Positions 12,126 through 25,454 of a stretch of 64,000 bases of DNA are shown here, piece after piece. The translations under genes and the position numbers were made by a program. The notes beneath the pieces were generated by a model. That model was not told where the DNA came from. It made no database searches and saw nothing but the letters and a program-made list of their open reading frames with translations. Positions within the stretch are counted from its first letter, which is position 1. Every line of letters starts with the position of its first letter. Origin of the DNA: Acanthacorydalis orientalis (lineage: Eukaryota; Arthropoda; Insecta; Megaloptera; Corydalidae); assembly GCA_034766995.1 (NCBI GenBank), contig CM068316.1:9501700-9565699 (forward strand), in the 5' to 3' direction.

Positions 12126-12889
12126 GAGATCGTTAGCCCAACTAACAACTTAATTACTTACCCTCCAATTTATTGCCATACAATTGTGTGTGCATACATC
12201 TGTAAACAATTACATTGATATTTTCTTTCCGCTGTGATGATTATCTTTCATAAATCTGCTTGTTATTACATTCACTGGTTTTCAGACCTCGAATCATTAT
12301 GATAAATCTTTCATTTAAGTAACATCAATGTCTAAAATTGATTTGTAGCTAAATCTACTCCCTTTTGTTTCGTAATATTTTAAGAAACTTTTTGTATTCT
12401 TGTTTATATATATATTTTTTTTAGTAAATTAGACCCAATTAAAACTGTTCAAAATAATAACCATACTGAAATAGATCAAATTGATTTCCTTATTTATCAC
12501 TAATATAAAAATAGATTATAATAATTGTACTGTACTTTTATATTAAAAAATAATAGGCAATTTTAAACTGTGAAAACGGCTTAAAATTAAATCCGAGAGA
12601 AAATAATATCTTAAAATTAACAAGGAACATAATATTATTTTCTCTAATAAAATTGTATTTTGTGTGTGTTTTTAATTTTAAATGTAATAAGTTATTACAT
12701 TTATATTAATTATTACCTAATAACTTATTCATTCCTTAAAAAAAAGTATCTTCGTGAAGACAAGTCTCATCATCCATCATTTTAAAGTCTTTATAAATTC
12801 AAGGCTTGTTCTTTCTAATTTTAATTGTTTTTGTAATGAACTAAAAACATGATAGTGTGATAAAAAATATTATTAAATTGGAAATTAAT

Positions 12890-13930
12890 TCGAAAGATAA
12901 TTATTTGAATAAGAATTCTTTGAAAAACAGTTTTTTGAAAGGGAATTCTTCATAAATATACTTCTATAGTTCACTGACCATTAAAAAATCAGGTACTTAC
13001 TACTTAAAAATCTGATCGATAAAATGCTTTCTTTGTTTAGAATAATATATGCAAATGTAAACAATTTTTTTAAAAATGGAATTTATTAAGCCAGACTTGT
13101 TGAAGAAATGTTTATTAAATAATACTATTAGTTAAATTTTATAGATTAAATTTTACAGGCAAATTTATTAAAAATATATGTTTTGATAATATCTACACCA
13201 AAGATTATATGTTAATAAAAGCTTAGCTAAAAATTTCCTTGAAAGACAATTCTTCGATGATATAATTCTTTCGAAAACAATTCGTTAAAAAATATAATTT
13301 TTCCATTTTTTTTTCATTTTCCGGGTAATTAATTTTGTTCAATTTAAGTTATTTCTACTCAGGTCAAATCAAATCAAACAGAGAGGTATTTATAGAATAA
13401 TAGACATAATTACCTTCCTAATATATTATTCAATCATTAATATATAAAATTAGAACTTAATTTTTCCTAATGAATTTTATTAGTAATATGAATATATTTA
13501 AAAAAGTTCAAATAAATTTTAAATACCTATTATGTATTTACGAAGACTAGGTAGTGAATAAAATATGTTTGTGTATAGTATTTCTTAAATACATTAAGGC
13601 ATACCCTCCCCCAATAAAAGATGGATTCACCCTTGAAGTCGTATCAGTTCAGAGGTCAGTTAAGTCTGTTTAGGTCTTATTTTAGATCTATTAGAATATT
13701 TTGTCAAGTCCTGTCTAGTCGATCTAGTCTGGTCAAATCTTATCAGGTCCGTACCCGAACAATTCTTCAAATACAATTCTTCAAAAAACAATTTTCTAAA
13801 GATCATTCTCTGGTCTCCTTTGGTCATGTCACGTCAGAACAAGACAGACCAGTTTCGAAGAATAATTTCAAAGAATTGCACTTTCAAAAAATTGTTTTTC
13901 GACGAATTCTACTTTCAAAGAATTTATATT
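12890..13930. repeat. Degenerate AATTCTTC-type interspersed repeats
   Basis: Short motifs of the form CAATTCTTCRAA and their complements TTYGAAGAATT recur irregularly, for example near 12918, 12950, 13240, 13262, 13760, 13775, 13860, 13880 and 13905. A second motif, close to TCTAGTC / AGGTC, recurs at 13640-13750. The 103-codon frame at 13621-13932 is formed entirely by this low-complexity repetition and should not be read as a protein gene. Confidence 0.5.
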
Positions 13931-13939
13931 AAACCGTTA

Positions 13940-16868
13940 GTCAAATATGGTAAAGAAAACAAATATTCATGTAAAAAAATCAATTTTTGAATAGATTTCT
14001 ATATAATATGCAATTTACTAAAGATATTCAAAATTATAATTTATTTTTACAATCTAATGATACCTCCAAATGACAAAAATTGTACTCATTCATGAATTAC
14101 GCTCCAATTATGCTCCAAAAATTGCTAAATTTTGTGATATTTGGGGTAATAATACTTGTTTTTTTTTAATTTTCAAGTATAATAAATTATGAATTAATAA
14201 TCTGTGCTGTTTGTGAACATTATCGAACCACAATTTAAATTTTAGAGCACCATCAACAGCAATCTAACGATTTATTGCATCAAAGCATTTTAATACAAAT
14301 CATTTATCATTTCTGAAACGAAACTAAAACGTTTCTTGTCACTTATTGTAATTTTTTGATAACTTTCTTATTTAAAGCCTATATTAACCAAAATTATAAA
14401 AAAATCGTGAAAAATGTATATGTTTATAAGTCTAAAAAAAGTGTACAGTAAAAAAGGCTAATTTTTTGTTAATTCATACTTTTAACTAAATAAGGCAAAT
14501 TTGAGCGAAAACAAAATGTTAAAAATTAAACCGTTTTGTACAAACAATGAATTACATTAAACTGAGTGCACTGACTAAAAATATTAATAATAAAAAAATA
14601 CATTTATAATTCTACAATCTCTGATTATCATATTAAATACATTTTGAAGTAAGTACATTTACATAATGCAATAAACATGAGTAATTATCTTAAAATATAA
14701 AATAGTTTTCATTTATTTTCAAATTAAGATGTTTCAGATATTTGTGACTTAAAGTATTAAACTATATTCTGCTTTAATGTTGTTTCGTTGGTAGTCGATT
14801 TTGAATACAAATTGAAAAAATTTAAGTACCATCTAATTATTATCGTAAAATAATAATATATTATTTCAATGACTTTTACATAATAATAAAATATCACTTA
14901 TTGCAAATGCACTATCGTTAAATCATATCTACTTCCCAACTAAACACTCACTGAATAAAAACAATAAGATTCTGATTAAAGTATTGTTCGAATATTAAGT
15001 ACCTCTGTGTTTAATTACAATAACGTGACTTCGAACACGTATTAAAACACAATTTTGTTTTAACAATAAAAATATAGATGTTTGAGAAGACATTGACTAT
15101 TTTTTCAAATATTTTATGATAAGTATTTAAAATTCTCACATGCTTAGTATGCTTCTTAGACTAAATTTAGAATACAAAAAAATATATAAATGAAATGCAT
15201 GTTATTCCAGAGGCTCGAAATGATAAAATTAGATCAGGTTTCTACAACAGTAAATAATTCTAAATATAAATTGCTATTGGAAGGAATGTGAAGTGTCATT
15301 TATTTTAATAAATTTCGTTAATATAAATTAATCCTTAATATAATTCATTTTTCAAGATTACATACATACATATATATATCATTATTTTTGATATATTTTT
15401 ATAATGCAGGGGGGATCTGCCCCATGCTCGTCGTGCAAAGAACCAAATACAATGTTAAAATATGTAATAATTTTTTTACTCTAAAGCTTCAGTGAATACA
15501 ATACTTTAATAATTTTTTTATCAGTTTTACACTGAAATCGTATACACTCTTTCGTTGTACACCTTGAGAAATATGTGACTGAAGTCAAAAAATCAGAACA
15601 GAGGCCACGTGATCTTCTTCAATAAATCAGAACACAAAAAAATTCCAAAAAGTGTGCACGGGACTGCTTTTTAATTATACAGAGTTGCTTAAAAACTATA
15701 TATATATATAATGATTATTTGTAGGTTACCATGGATACAATCCATATATTATTTTTATCTCTCTATCAGCTAATCAGAACACGAATAAACCACTATGCGA
15801 TGACGATGACTGTTTTGATTTTTATTAATAGAGATATATATAAAAAATTAAATTAAAATTGACATATGAAACATATTATTAAGACAGGATTCAACTGATA
15901 ATATTTTCATAAATCAAAATTAAAATATAATATAAATCACAATCCAGAAAAAAGTTTTATATTTCTCATATTTGTTCGTTTTGAATGAGTAATAATTATG
16001 CTTTGTATAATATTTTTTTTTGTTTAAACATGTAATTTTAGTTGAAAATGAAATTCAGTTTTTTCAAAAATTCTAGTACAACCGATCATAGTAGAATGTT
16101 TCTTCCAAAGATGATACTGCGAAATCATTCAACATTTACTTGAATAATGAAATGTGTGAGTACGAAAAATTGCAAATGAAGAAACTAAGGATTGATTTTT
16201 TTACATCTTAATAGTTTGAAGATAATGGCAGAGATAACTTAATACTAGAACAATGTGCGATCACGGGTATAAAAACATAATTATAATTTAAGAAGTAAAA
16301 TATTTACATTTTATAGAAAAAATGAAAAAGGTAATAGTAACGGACAGAAATTATTAGAATTCTACAATGATATCTAATAATTTTAAACAGAAAATATAAG
16401 GAAATGCTACAAAAAAAAGTACATATATGAATAATAATAGATGAAGTGCAATTGACTCTGTCGTCTGCAGTATAATACAAAGAATCGATTAATTTAATTA
16501 CAGGAGAATGAAGTGAATCGATATATTCACTCTGTTTTATACAAGTAAAAGGCAGGAAAAAAAATGTTGAAAAAAGTATACATAAATCGATAAATAAAGA
16601 AAATGAATCCTTTGTATGAATAAAATGAATATAAAAACAACCAAAGAAATATCCAATAACAAAATATTTATGACAAAAATAGTAATTTTAATAATTTTGT
16701 TTACTAAATAAACGTTTTTACTTCCATGTAAAATTATTATAAAACACTATAAAGATTATAAATTGTAATTTAAATTAAATATACGTACTAAATGATTTTT
16801 AAACTCTAAACACATACAATAAAGGTTTTTATAATGGATTTTTTATGGAATGGAATATTTTGTGTAAA
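13940..16868. other. Gene-free AT-rich intergenic DNA
   Basis: No coding frame of note. A small GC-rich hairpin, GGGG-ATCTG-CCCC, lies at about 15410-15423. Confidence 0.6.
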
Positions 16869-16869
16869 T

Positions 16870-17171
16870 GCTTCCGCATTGTATCATCATTTACTTTGAA
16901 CAATTCTGCAAGCTGTTGACACGTTAAACTGGAATTTCTTTCAGTGTCTCCAATTCGTCGATATTTAAATTTGATGGTCTGCCTTATCTAGTCTCGTCTT
17001 CAATAGATTCATCCCCGGCAGAAATTTTTTTAAACCATCTCTGGGCCGTTATTGATGTAATTGTATTTTCTCCAAACGCAGTACAAATTTTTTTGCAGTT
17101 TCTGTAGCGTTAGTCCCAAGTTTAAATTCATAAAGCAAACACGCACGTATTACACTATTTTTCACATACAT
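16870..17171 (-). pseudogene. Mariner transposase N-terminal relic, family C
   Basis: Read on the minus strand from ATG at 17171-17169, the sequence gives IRACLLYEFKLGTNATETAK, then, after a frameshift, ITAQRWFKKISAGDESIEDE and GRPSNLNIDELETLKE. These are diagnostic elements of mariner transposase N-terminal helix-turn-helix regions (the WFKKF-GD-S-ED block followed by GRPS). At least one frameshift and two in-frame stops are present, and the catalytic half is missing. Its sequence differs from families A and D, so it is a separate lineage. Terminal repeats were not identified. Confidence 0.8.
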
Positions 17172-17492
17172 TTTTTAGGGTTAGAATTATTTTTTAAATT
17201 AAAGTTAACAGTTCGGGATTCATTCAACAATTAACAGTAAAACAGATGCTAATATAAATGATAAACAATTCTCAATTTTATCTGATAACAAGTGTTAACA
17301 ATTCTTGGAATTATTGTACGTTAGAACAACGACAGAACTTTATTGATTACCTAATATATATAAATTGTCTGTGTTCATGTATTTTTTATTTATGCATGTC
17401 AACATATAAAAATGAAACTCATTAAACTCATTGAAGACGAAAAAAATCTCTTCAAGAAAGATCAGTCATTCTAAAACACAAATACATATTTT

Positions 17493-17951
17493 ATGTGTAC
17501 GTTCGTACATAAATTCATCTATTATACACGTCCATTGTCTGAATCCCATTTCCTCGAAATAAATATATCCGAGTGCGATATAATTATCATTCGATCTATT
17601 TTAAATCATCCATGGCTGGAATATCCGGGAATATCGGGTGCACGAACCGATTTCGTCAACATATCTCGTACAGAGTATATCGAAAACGAAGCCGAACAAG
17701 CGTACAACACCGGATGTATCGTGAAGAATGCATGTACTCTGTCTCCTAAACGTCATTCTATTTATAAACGTAGTCAGTGCGTCGCGACCAGTCTGGAATA
17801 CTTAGCTAGGGGTGGCGCTGCACAAGACCGACACACGTACTTATTCGTTTTGCCTACTAGACACATTTTACCGCAGGACTTATTTCTGACTCACGTCGAA
17901 TATAAATACAACAAAGGCGTGCACGAACCACTGATACTTAAAGTGAAATAA
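17493..17951 (+). CDS. Isolated 152-codon ORF of unknown function
   Basis: An uninterrupted frame of 152 codons in DNA visibly richer in G+C than the surrounding intergenic sequence. The product is not recognised. It has five Cys (residues 2, 28, 75, 81, 96), a hydrophobic Ile run at 30-33, an acidic/polar stretch ISRTEYIENEAEQAYNTGC, and a mixed C-terminal half with LEYLARGGAAQDRHTYLFV. There is no obvious signal peptide or membrane segment. Amino-acid use is balanced and not the Lys/Asn/Ile/Tyr/Phe bias of chance frames here. No splice partner is obvious; it ends in a TAA stop. It could be a retroposed or orphan gene, one exon of a larger gene, or a captured fragment from a foreign source such as an insect DNA virus. 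The start is the first ATG and may not be genuine. Confidence 0.5.
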   Translation: MCTFVHKFIYYTRPLSESHFLEINISECDIIIIRSILNHPWLEYPGISGARTDFVNISRTEYIENEAEQAYNTGCIVKNACTLSPKRHSIYKRSQCVATSLEYLARGGAAQDRHTYLFVLPTRHILPQDLFLTHVEYKYNKGVHEPLILKVK

Positions 17952-17954
17952 TAA

Positions 17955-18750
17955 TGACACATTCTGTACGTGTCGCGTACGCCGGCTATTTATTATTAGG
18001 TATAAAAACATATTTTTTCCGAATCGGTATGTTGAAATAGTAATAGTTTTTTAGAATTTAATTAACCCGCTCTCATTCAACAAACAAATCTTTTTATTCG
18101 TCCACTACGAAGCTGTAATAACTGAATAGCTAAAATATGGATAAACAATTATTTAGAATCTAAACCACAGACAAGTCTCAATAAAATATATAATTATGAA
18201 TCACCAAATAAAAGTATAAGAATATGAAAATATATTACAATACATTCGGTTTTTTATTATTTTCTATAAAGATTTACTTATTCAGTATTAGAAAAAAATA
18301 TTCACTGTTACTACAAAATCTGTTTGAAATTAATTTGCTGCATTACTTATCTGCAACAATCTTTCTATTTTTTTTATTGTTTTTTTATTGACATTTAGAA
18401 CCGATACGCATCGATTATCAAGCTGCATCGATTGATACAGACCAACAATGTGACAAACTAAAATTGCAAATTCATTCTGCATTGCGACACGAATGTTTTT
18501 TTTTGTGATTGCTTCATATTCTGAGTCAGTAACTCTACATTTAAGCTTTGACTAAACATTGCCATTATTGCATTGTAACATACAATTTTGACATTTGATT
18601 ATTTATTAAATCAGTTCTTCTCTTCACTCTTGTATATTTTATATTATAAATGAGAAATATCTCGGATCTGACGAAAAAATAACTTTATATCTTTAGTGGA
18701 CGATTGAAACAGATTTAAATCTTAGTGTTAATATAACCTGACACTTATTT
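17955..18750. other. Gene-free intergenic DNA downstream of the 152-codon ORF
   Basis: The first 50 bp remain GC-richer (GTACGTGTCGCGTACGCC), suggesting the foreign-looking block extends slightly beyond the stop codon. After about 18010 ordinary AT-rich DNA resumes. Confidence 0.5.
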
Positions 18751-18751
18751 A

Positions 18752-19274
18752 TTAATTTGGTAGGAAAATAATTGCGGTTTTTGTTTTCTGAATTTTAAAT
18801 ATTATTTTTTTCAATGAAGGTGTTATTTCATCGTGCTTATGTTAATATTATTTTAAAGTGCATTTTAGTAATATCAACTTTGTTTCAAATTGTACTAATG
18901 GATTAAAAATGGAAAAGAACCAAATAAGAGCAATTTTTTGTAAGAGTTCAAAACGAGTGATGAAACAGCACTGTTCGTAAACTAAATGATGCTTTTGGTG
19001 TGGGTACTGTTAAGGAATTTACGGTGTAATGGTGGTTCTAAAAATTTCGTGCTGGGGACAAGACCCTTGAAAATGAAGAAAGTCGTAGGTGTCCTTCTTC
19101 AGTTCATAACGGCCAACTAAAGGCGTTAGTTGAATCAGAACCACGAATAACAATTCGAGAGCTTGCACAAAAGTTTAGTCGCTAGTCATCCAACAGTTCT
19201 GGAACACTTAAAACAGCTAAAAAAATCAAAAAAGCTTAACTGCATGAACCGCTATTATTTTTCTAACAACCTAA
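18752..19274 (+). mobile_element. Mariner family A, internally deleted copy with transposase N terminus
   Basis: A 523-bp element in plus orientation with inverted ends (TTAATTTGGTAGGAAAATAA; TTAGGTTGTTAGAAAAATAA read inward) and TA at both flanks. From 18909 it encodes MEKNQIRAIF, a typical mariner start. Frameshifts then disperse the rest: FGVGTVKEFT, a WFKKF-like block, RITIRELAQK, and HPTVLEHLKQLKKS just before the right end. The catalytic domain is deleted at the same place as in the other family A copies. It cannot encode transposase and would have been mobilised in trans. Confidence 0.9.
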
Positions 19275-19279
19275 TATTT

Positions 19280-21910
19280 TAAATACATAGTAAAACGTTG
19301 AAAATATAATCCTTTGGTGTTGATTTTAATATCAATTTTTTTGACAAGTAGTTTTAGTATACAATTATAAACAACGAGAAGAGAAAAATTATAAAGAGAA
19401 AATAAAATAAATAGATGGAACGTTTTTCATTCCTTCACAAACTACAAAAAACTTTCAATCGAAAATGTTCAATGATTGATTTTTGATCAATTTCATTATT
19501 AAATATGCGTATTTCAATGGCGATGCAATCATTATTGGAAAATATAGGAATTATAATAAAATTGATCACAAATACAATTCATATAAAAAATAAATATTTT
19601 TTATGGGAACAACTAAAATAACCATTTTCTGCATTCTAAACTCAAATCATTTTTTTTAGTACCCCAATATTAACAACTCTAGGCTAGTATCATTAGACAC
19701 ATCTTCTGAAAATTTACTCTCAACATTTTTCATTTTGTAAAGTTTCAAACGAACTGATGTTTCTTTACTTGAACACTCCGAGGATGATAGCATCGTCATT
19801 AAAATTAAAAAATAGAAAAATAGAAAATGATCAATAATCTACTATTGAATATTTTTGATTCAATTTTCTTCCAATTTATGGAGTGAGTAGAAACTGTATT
19901 TGTAGAAGAAAGCCTTTTATAAATTTTATATTTTTTACTTGTTTATTTATATTGTTAGGAATCATTTTATTTTTTCGTTTGCTTTTTCCCTTTTACAATT
20001 AATTTTTTTCTGGATGTTTATTTAATATACAAGTTTTTTTTATTTTGTCGTTCCTAATCTGTTTGTAATTTTCATTATTTAAAACAACAGCCGAATTCAT
20101 TGTAAGATATTGCCTTTAATTTCTGCTCTAAGCTTTTATCGATTTTTGTTGTCTTGTTATAGTATTCTAATGAAGTGGATTTAAAATTTTTATGAATACA
20201 AAAAGTCATGCGATGCCAGATTGGACAAATAAGGAGCGAGTTAGTGTTATGGTCATGTTTTGGATTTAATTCTCTCTCTCTCTCTTTCTCTGTGTCTCTC
20301 TACAAATAAGAAATATCAGGATATATTGTCATGATACAAAAACTATTTATCTGATCATAAATTAGTTCGTTTCTTTCGATTGTTTATCAGGTCTTCATAA
20401 AATTTCAATATAGCGTCTGATTAACAGTCTAGCCTAGTAATTAGTTGTCTTTGTATGAAGCATCCCCGCAAGAAGCCATAAAACGTTGCTCCACCACTAA
20501 ACAATAATCCCCAATTCGAAATACTTTAATTCTTTTTCAGATAAGGTGTTGGGCATTACAGTACAAGGAGCTTAATGATTTTTTTGGTTATACAAGATAA
20601 TGCTATATCATTCATTATCTTGTAAATATATTCAGTAAAACAAGATTATGATAAGCAAATCATGACAATAAAAGAAAACGACGAGATTGGATTTAATCTT
20701 TGATCGAGATATTCTTGATTTATTTAACACGTTCGCAGACGGTTAATGAATATGCAGTATTTTTACTTTGCTCTGGTGAGTCACCACTTCATACGCAGTA
20801 TATTTTCTTTCTTTAATTTTTATAGCCAAAACGATAGAAAAACTTATAAGTAAAATTACCTATCTAGTCTACGTTCATCATACATAAAAAAAATTCAAAT
20901 CCCGTCTTTCTATCCAAATCTCCCATCTCAATTCTACACTGAAAAGTTATAACAAGCGTCAATACTGAATTTGCAATATTGTTTTGTTGAAGCTTTCATA
21001 CTACAATTGAAAAGGTGTCATTCTATGCGGACAGTTTAATTTTGCGATAGAGTTTTATAATAAACGTGCCAAAAAGAAGTTGGTATAAGCAGTAGTTAGT
21101 TCATATATGAAGTGTAATTTACAATTTCATATCTTTATTGTTTTATTTTTACCATAAACTTTTTATTTATAGGGTTAAAATATGGATTCATTCAAGAGAC
21201 AGGCTAAAAGAGTACGACGTGTGGTTTATTCTTGTATATGTTTTCTAGTATTGTTTTTCTGGAAATATTTGCTTATCTATACAGGGGAGTATTTTCGTTT
21301 TTTCCATGATAATTTTTAGTATATTGAATTTTTGTTATCATGAACAATATATTATTGAAGTAATTGTTTGAATATGGATTTTTTTATTAAGTTTTCATAA
21401 TATTTCGATTTTTTTTCATATCTATATATATACTACTTATGTAGTACGTAGCACCGTTAGTAGTTTAATAATTCACACCACAATAGCACTAAATTGACAG
21501 TGGCTGATTCACCCAATGGAAGAAATAAATACTGTGAGACAACACTCCTAATACAGTATTTCTTTTTTCATATGAATATGCTCTTGGTGTCTAAATGTAA
21601 GATGTATCAAAAAGCTCTTGTCAAATTTCATCTAACAAAAATTGAAATTAAATTTATGGAGAGTGATCATATCAACATCCTACGCAAATTCAGACCGTCC
21701 ATAACATGTTAAACAAAACATAGTAAGCATTTTATATTTCATACTTTAACTTTTTTTTTGCGAATCATACTGAAAAGTACAGGATTCATCTCATATGTAC
21801 AGTGAATTCAAAATCTCCAAAGTTAGAAGATTTTTTATAAATTTTACATTACAAACGTATACACATTTCTGCTTCTGATTTTTTGTCAAAATGAACCAAA
21901 TCATTTCAAA
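19280..21910. other. Gene-free AT-rich intergenic DNA
   Basis: A (CT)n tract lies at 20270-20300. A 72-codon frame at 21494-21712 has no recognised similarity. No transposon ends were identified. Confidence 0.55.
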
Positions 21911-21912
21911 GA

Positions 21913-21913
21913 G

Positions 21914-21941
<28 letters not shown>
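21913..21941. repeat. (TA)n microsatellite
   Basis: 29 bp of TA. Confidence 0.95.
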
Positions 21942-21944
<3 letters not shown>

Positions 21945-22113
21945 TTACATTATACTATTAACCATTATCATTTACATCCCGTTGGAATTTAAACAAGCCT
22001 TATAATTAATTTATTCTTTGAAAAAATCACTGTTTAATTAAATAAAAGATCATATTACATAAAGAAAATGATTAAAATAAAATAGACATTATTAAAATTA
22101 GGTATTTTAATAA

Positions 22114-22117
<4 letters not shown>

Positions 22118-22153
<36 letters not shown>
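22118..22153. repeat. (TA)n microsatellite
   Basis: 36 bp of TA followed by a degenerate GTATGTGTGTATGTATGTG tail. Confidence 0.95.
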
Positions 22154-22157
<4 letters not shown>

Positions 22158-22629
22158 AAATGTGTGTATGTATGTGTATAATATAAAATCAGTGCGCAGT
22201 CTAATAACCAAGAAAAATAGCGAATTAATTAATAATAGTATGAATTTTGACTTGGTTTTATATTAATTGATTCAATCTATGTACAAGTTCAATTCCCTCT
22301 TTTTAACTGTGTTCAACGCTTGGTTGATTCATTAGTTCCGGACTAGAAAACATTCGAATATATTTAGAATGCTTGAAGAAGTGCCTATTAAAGAACAGTT
22401 ATCTTATATTGATATAAAAGTGTAAGACATGACATTTCATATATTATGTACGTGCCCGTCAACGAAAATTATATAGGCAAAAAATGAAATTTTAGATGTA
22501 CGAGATTGCATTCATTGTCATTTTTTATGTTATTACATCATGTAATACGTTTTTTACACGATATTAACTTAAATGTCTTTTCGCACTTTTTCAATTAGAT
22601 CATTTTTTTTAATAGAAAATTAAATAAAG

Positions 22630-22632
<3 letters not shown>

Positions 22633-22670
<38 letters not shown>
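22633..22670. repeat. (TA)n microsatellite
   Basis: 38 bp of TA. Confidence 0.95.
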
Positions 22671-22677
<7 letters not shown>

Positions 22678-22679
22678 CA

Positions 22680-24470
22680 GTCTCTTCTAAATTATTCTAA
22701 TTTAAACAATCTCGTGCCAAACAAAATTCTAATAAATTTGTAATTCCATTATCACACCTGCTCTTTAGTTTCTGGCTAGACGTATTCATATTTTTTTCGG
22801 AAACGAATTAATATTTTTTTTTGAATATTGATTGTCTTCATTTCTTGCAACATGTTCCACACCATTTCATTTTCATAACCTTCACCTTTTCATTATATCT
22901 ATGTTTACAACCATTTGATTCTTCGTACATTTTCTTATTGTTTGTAATGTATATTTTTCAGGTGCATTTACCAATGTCCATATTTATTGAATCGTTTATT
23001 TTGGCATTCAGAATACATAGTTCACTTTTGTATTTAATAATATCTCTACTTATTTATTTTAGAAGACACTGTCTTGAACTAGCAAATAAACATATAAACC
23101 TATTAAAATTATACATGACAAAAAAAAACTATTTTTAACAAATATTATCGGAACTAAATTATATTTTCAAAACCTGTTTGTTTATTTCAGTAAAATCATT
23201 CATGAGTAATCTGGTACAAATAAATAATAATATTGAAATACTCCTTTTTTTATTAAAAAACATTATTATGCAATTTAATTTAATAATAATAAGACATTTA
23301 AAAATACTTGCTTAAAAAAACAAATTCGGTGGTAGGGATTTTATTAAAGAACAAGATTGTATTTTCTACTGATTTTCCTTAATATATTCTTAAAGTCTTT
23401 CACACAAAAAGGCAATTAATTTCTATAAGCGAAAATAAAATTTATTTCAGGCACAAAAATCTCTAGAAAAACAACATTTATGGAATAGTTTTTATAGTTT
23501 TCTAGTCCATGATCATTGTTACCATGAAAAGAAAAATAAATTGTTCTTTGATTGATCTAGAATTATTATTAAAAAGGTGTGTTTCGTAAATGAATTCTTT
23601 TTTCATTATGTGAACCACAAATAAATTCAAATGAAAAATGTCTCAAAAAATTCGACATTATGCTCTAAACACTAACGAAATGCGCATAAACAATGATCGA
23701 TAATGATTTATTGAATATTTTTGTTCAGAAAATTGTGGGATGTAAACAGAAATTATTTGTGAAGGTGAATTTAGTTACATTACAAGAACTGTTTTATGAT
23801 AAGAGTATAGTTTTATTATAAAAAGTAGTATAAATATAATTTTATTATTAAAAGAAACATTAAAAACAGTGATTGTTAAACAAAAAAAAAGATATCAACA
23901 TACAAATGCTCATTTATAAAAATGATAATTTATATTATATTTTAGATAAATAACAATTTAATGATTTCGGATTCACGCAAAGTAATTAAATACAATGAAA
24001 AACATTTAATAAAGACAATGTTAATTATGAATAATTACATGATTAATTTCAGCTTCTTTTATTAAACAATAATAGAAAAAGTTTAAAAACACCATTCTTA
24101 TATATCAAGTACTAACGATCACATATGACTCCCATAATACATATGTAAAAATAACAAATGTCTGATTTTGTAATTAATTCTTCAAACAGTCGTCATATTA
24201 TGTACTGTTAGAATTTATATACTTTAATGTACATGCAATTCTCGTCTACAAAAATTCGTATGTATAAAATTACTTGAAATTAAGATAGATTAGTGAAATT
24301 TTGGACCAACTGTCTGTTTGTTTACAGTAAAAGATTATCACCAAAGGAAGATTTTTTATATCTCTAATTTTTTATTTATTAATATTCCTATCTAGTAAAA
24401 AATATGAATATCAAGGGCATATAAATCCAATCAAGAGCTTATGATGGAGGGGAAATAATTAAAGAAAAAT
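22680..24470. other. Gene-free AT-rich intergenic DNA
   Basis: A 105-codon hydrophobic frame at 22821-23138 is rich in Phe, Ile, Leu and Tyr. That is what AT-rich noncoding DNA gives by chance, and I do not annotate it as a gene. Confidence 0.5.
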
Positions 24471-24477
24471 ACGCGCT

Positions 24478-24606
<129 letters not shown>

Positions 24607-24639
24607 CTATCAATACACAGGAGTATTTGAAATTTGTCC

Positions 24640-24812
24640 TGGTGGTTTTCATCGTTTTGGTTTTTGTGTCTATTTTCCAGCAATAGTTTTGACGAGTGTA
24701 CCATTTTAAATAGATTTTAGAGATTCAAATCTCTAACTGAATATGGCACACGTACTAAAACTAGTAGTAGAGAAACGACATTCAAGTGATCTAAAAGGAG
24801 GAAAACTATCAA
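24640..24812. mobile_element. Long-TIR foldback MITE, copy 1
   Basis: Left arm 24641-24719 and right arm 24728-24810 are diverged inverted repeats. On the left GGTTTTCATCGTTTTGG leads to GAGTGTACCATTTTAAATAG; the right arm read inward gives AGTTTTCCTCCTTTTAGATC leading to ACGTGTGCCATATTCAG. A related copy lies at 49706-49907, sharing TTCAAGTGATCYAAAAGGA. Almost the whole element is arm, with only a few bases of loop. The superfamily is not determined. Confidence 0.65.
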
Positions 24813-25119
24813 CGCGACGAACTAACGGAATCACAAGTAAAAAACGACAATTAAACTTACTTGATATTATATAAATATATTATAAATACTTTTTAATTAT
24901 TAAAAGATGAAGCTTAATTTTATACATAAATTAACACCAAAAAAAATTCAGAGAGATGAGGTAATTAGCTAAATCCTCCATTGATGACAATGTATATTTT
25001 CTAGAATACAAAATATTCTTATTTTTTATAATAGCTGTTTAGTTATGTAACTAAAATTCTTACAGTTTATTATTTTTCATTCCATTGAATTACATACACA
25101 GAAATACATACATATACAA

Positions 25120-25123
<4 letters not shown>

Positions 25124-25178
<55 letters not shown>
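25124..25178. repeat. (TA)n microsatellite
   Basis: 55 bp of TA. Confidence 0.96.
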
Positions 25179-25182
<4 letters not shown>

Positions 25183-25454
25183 AGACTAAATGAAAGAAAT
25201 ATTTTCTAAGAACTACTATAAGGAAACTTGTTATCAAATTTTAGAATTTTATGTGTATATTACGCATACTTATTATGAAGATATTTATTACTTTAAAAAA
25301 TGCACCAGTATTTGCAAAATATACTATAATCTCATATTACACAGGTTATTTATTTTTATTTTCACTTATATGACTTAATGGAGATATCTGTGGTATTTTC
25401 TTATTTATTTTATATTATTTATTGATATTTGATGACATTGAGAATACAATCCTT

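Noticed and set aside
13621..13932. 103-codon plus-strand frame
   Set aside because: Its sequence is built from degenerate short repeats (TCTAGTC/AGGTC and AATTCTTC-like), so the open frame is incidental.
22821..23138. 105-codon hydrophobic frame resembling a membrane protein
   Set aside because: Its Phe/Ile/Leu/Tyr richness is what AT-rich noncoding DNA encodes by chance; no motif or splice context supports it.
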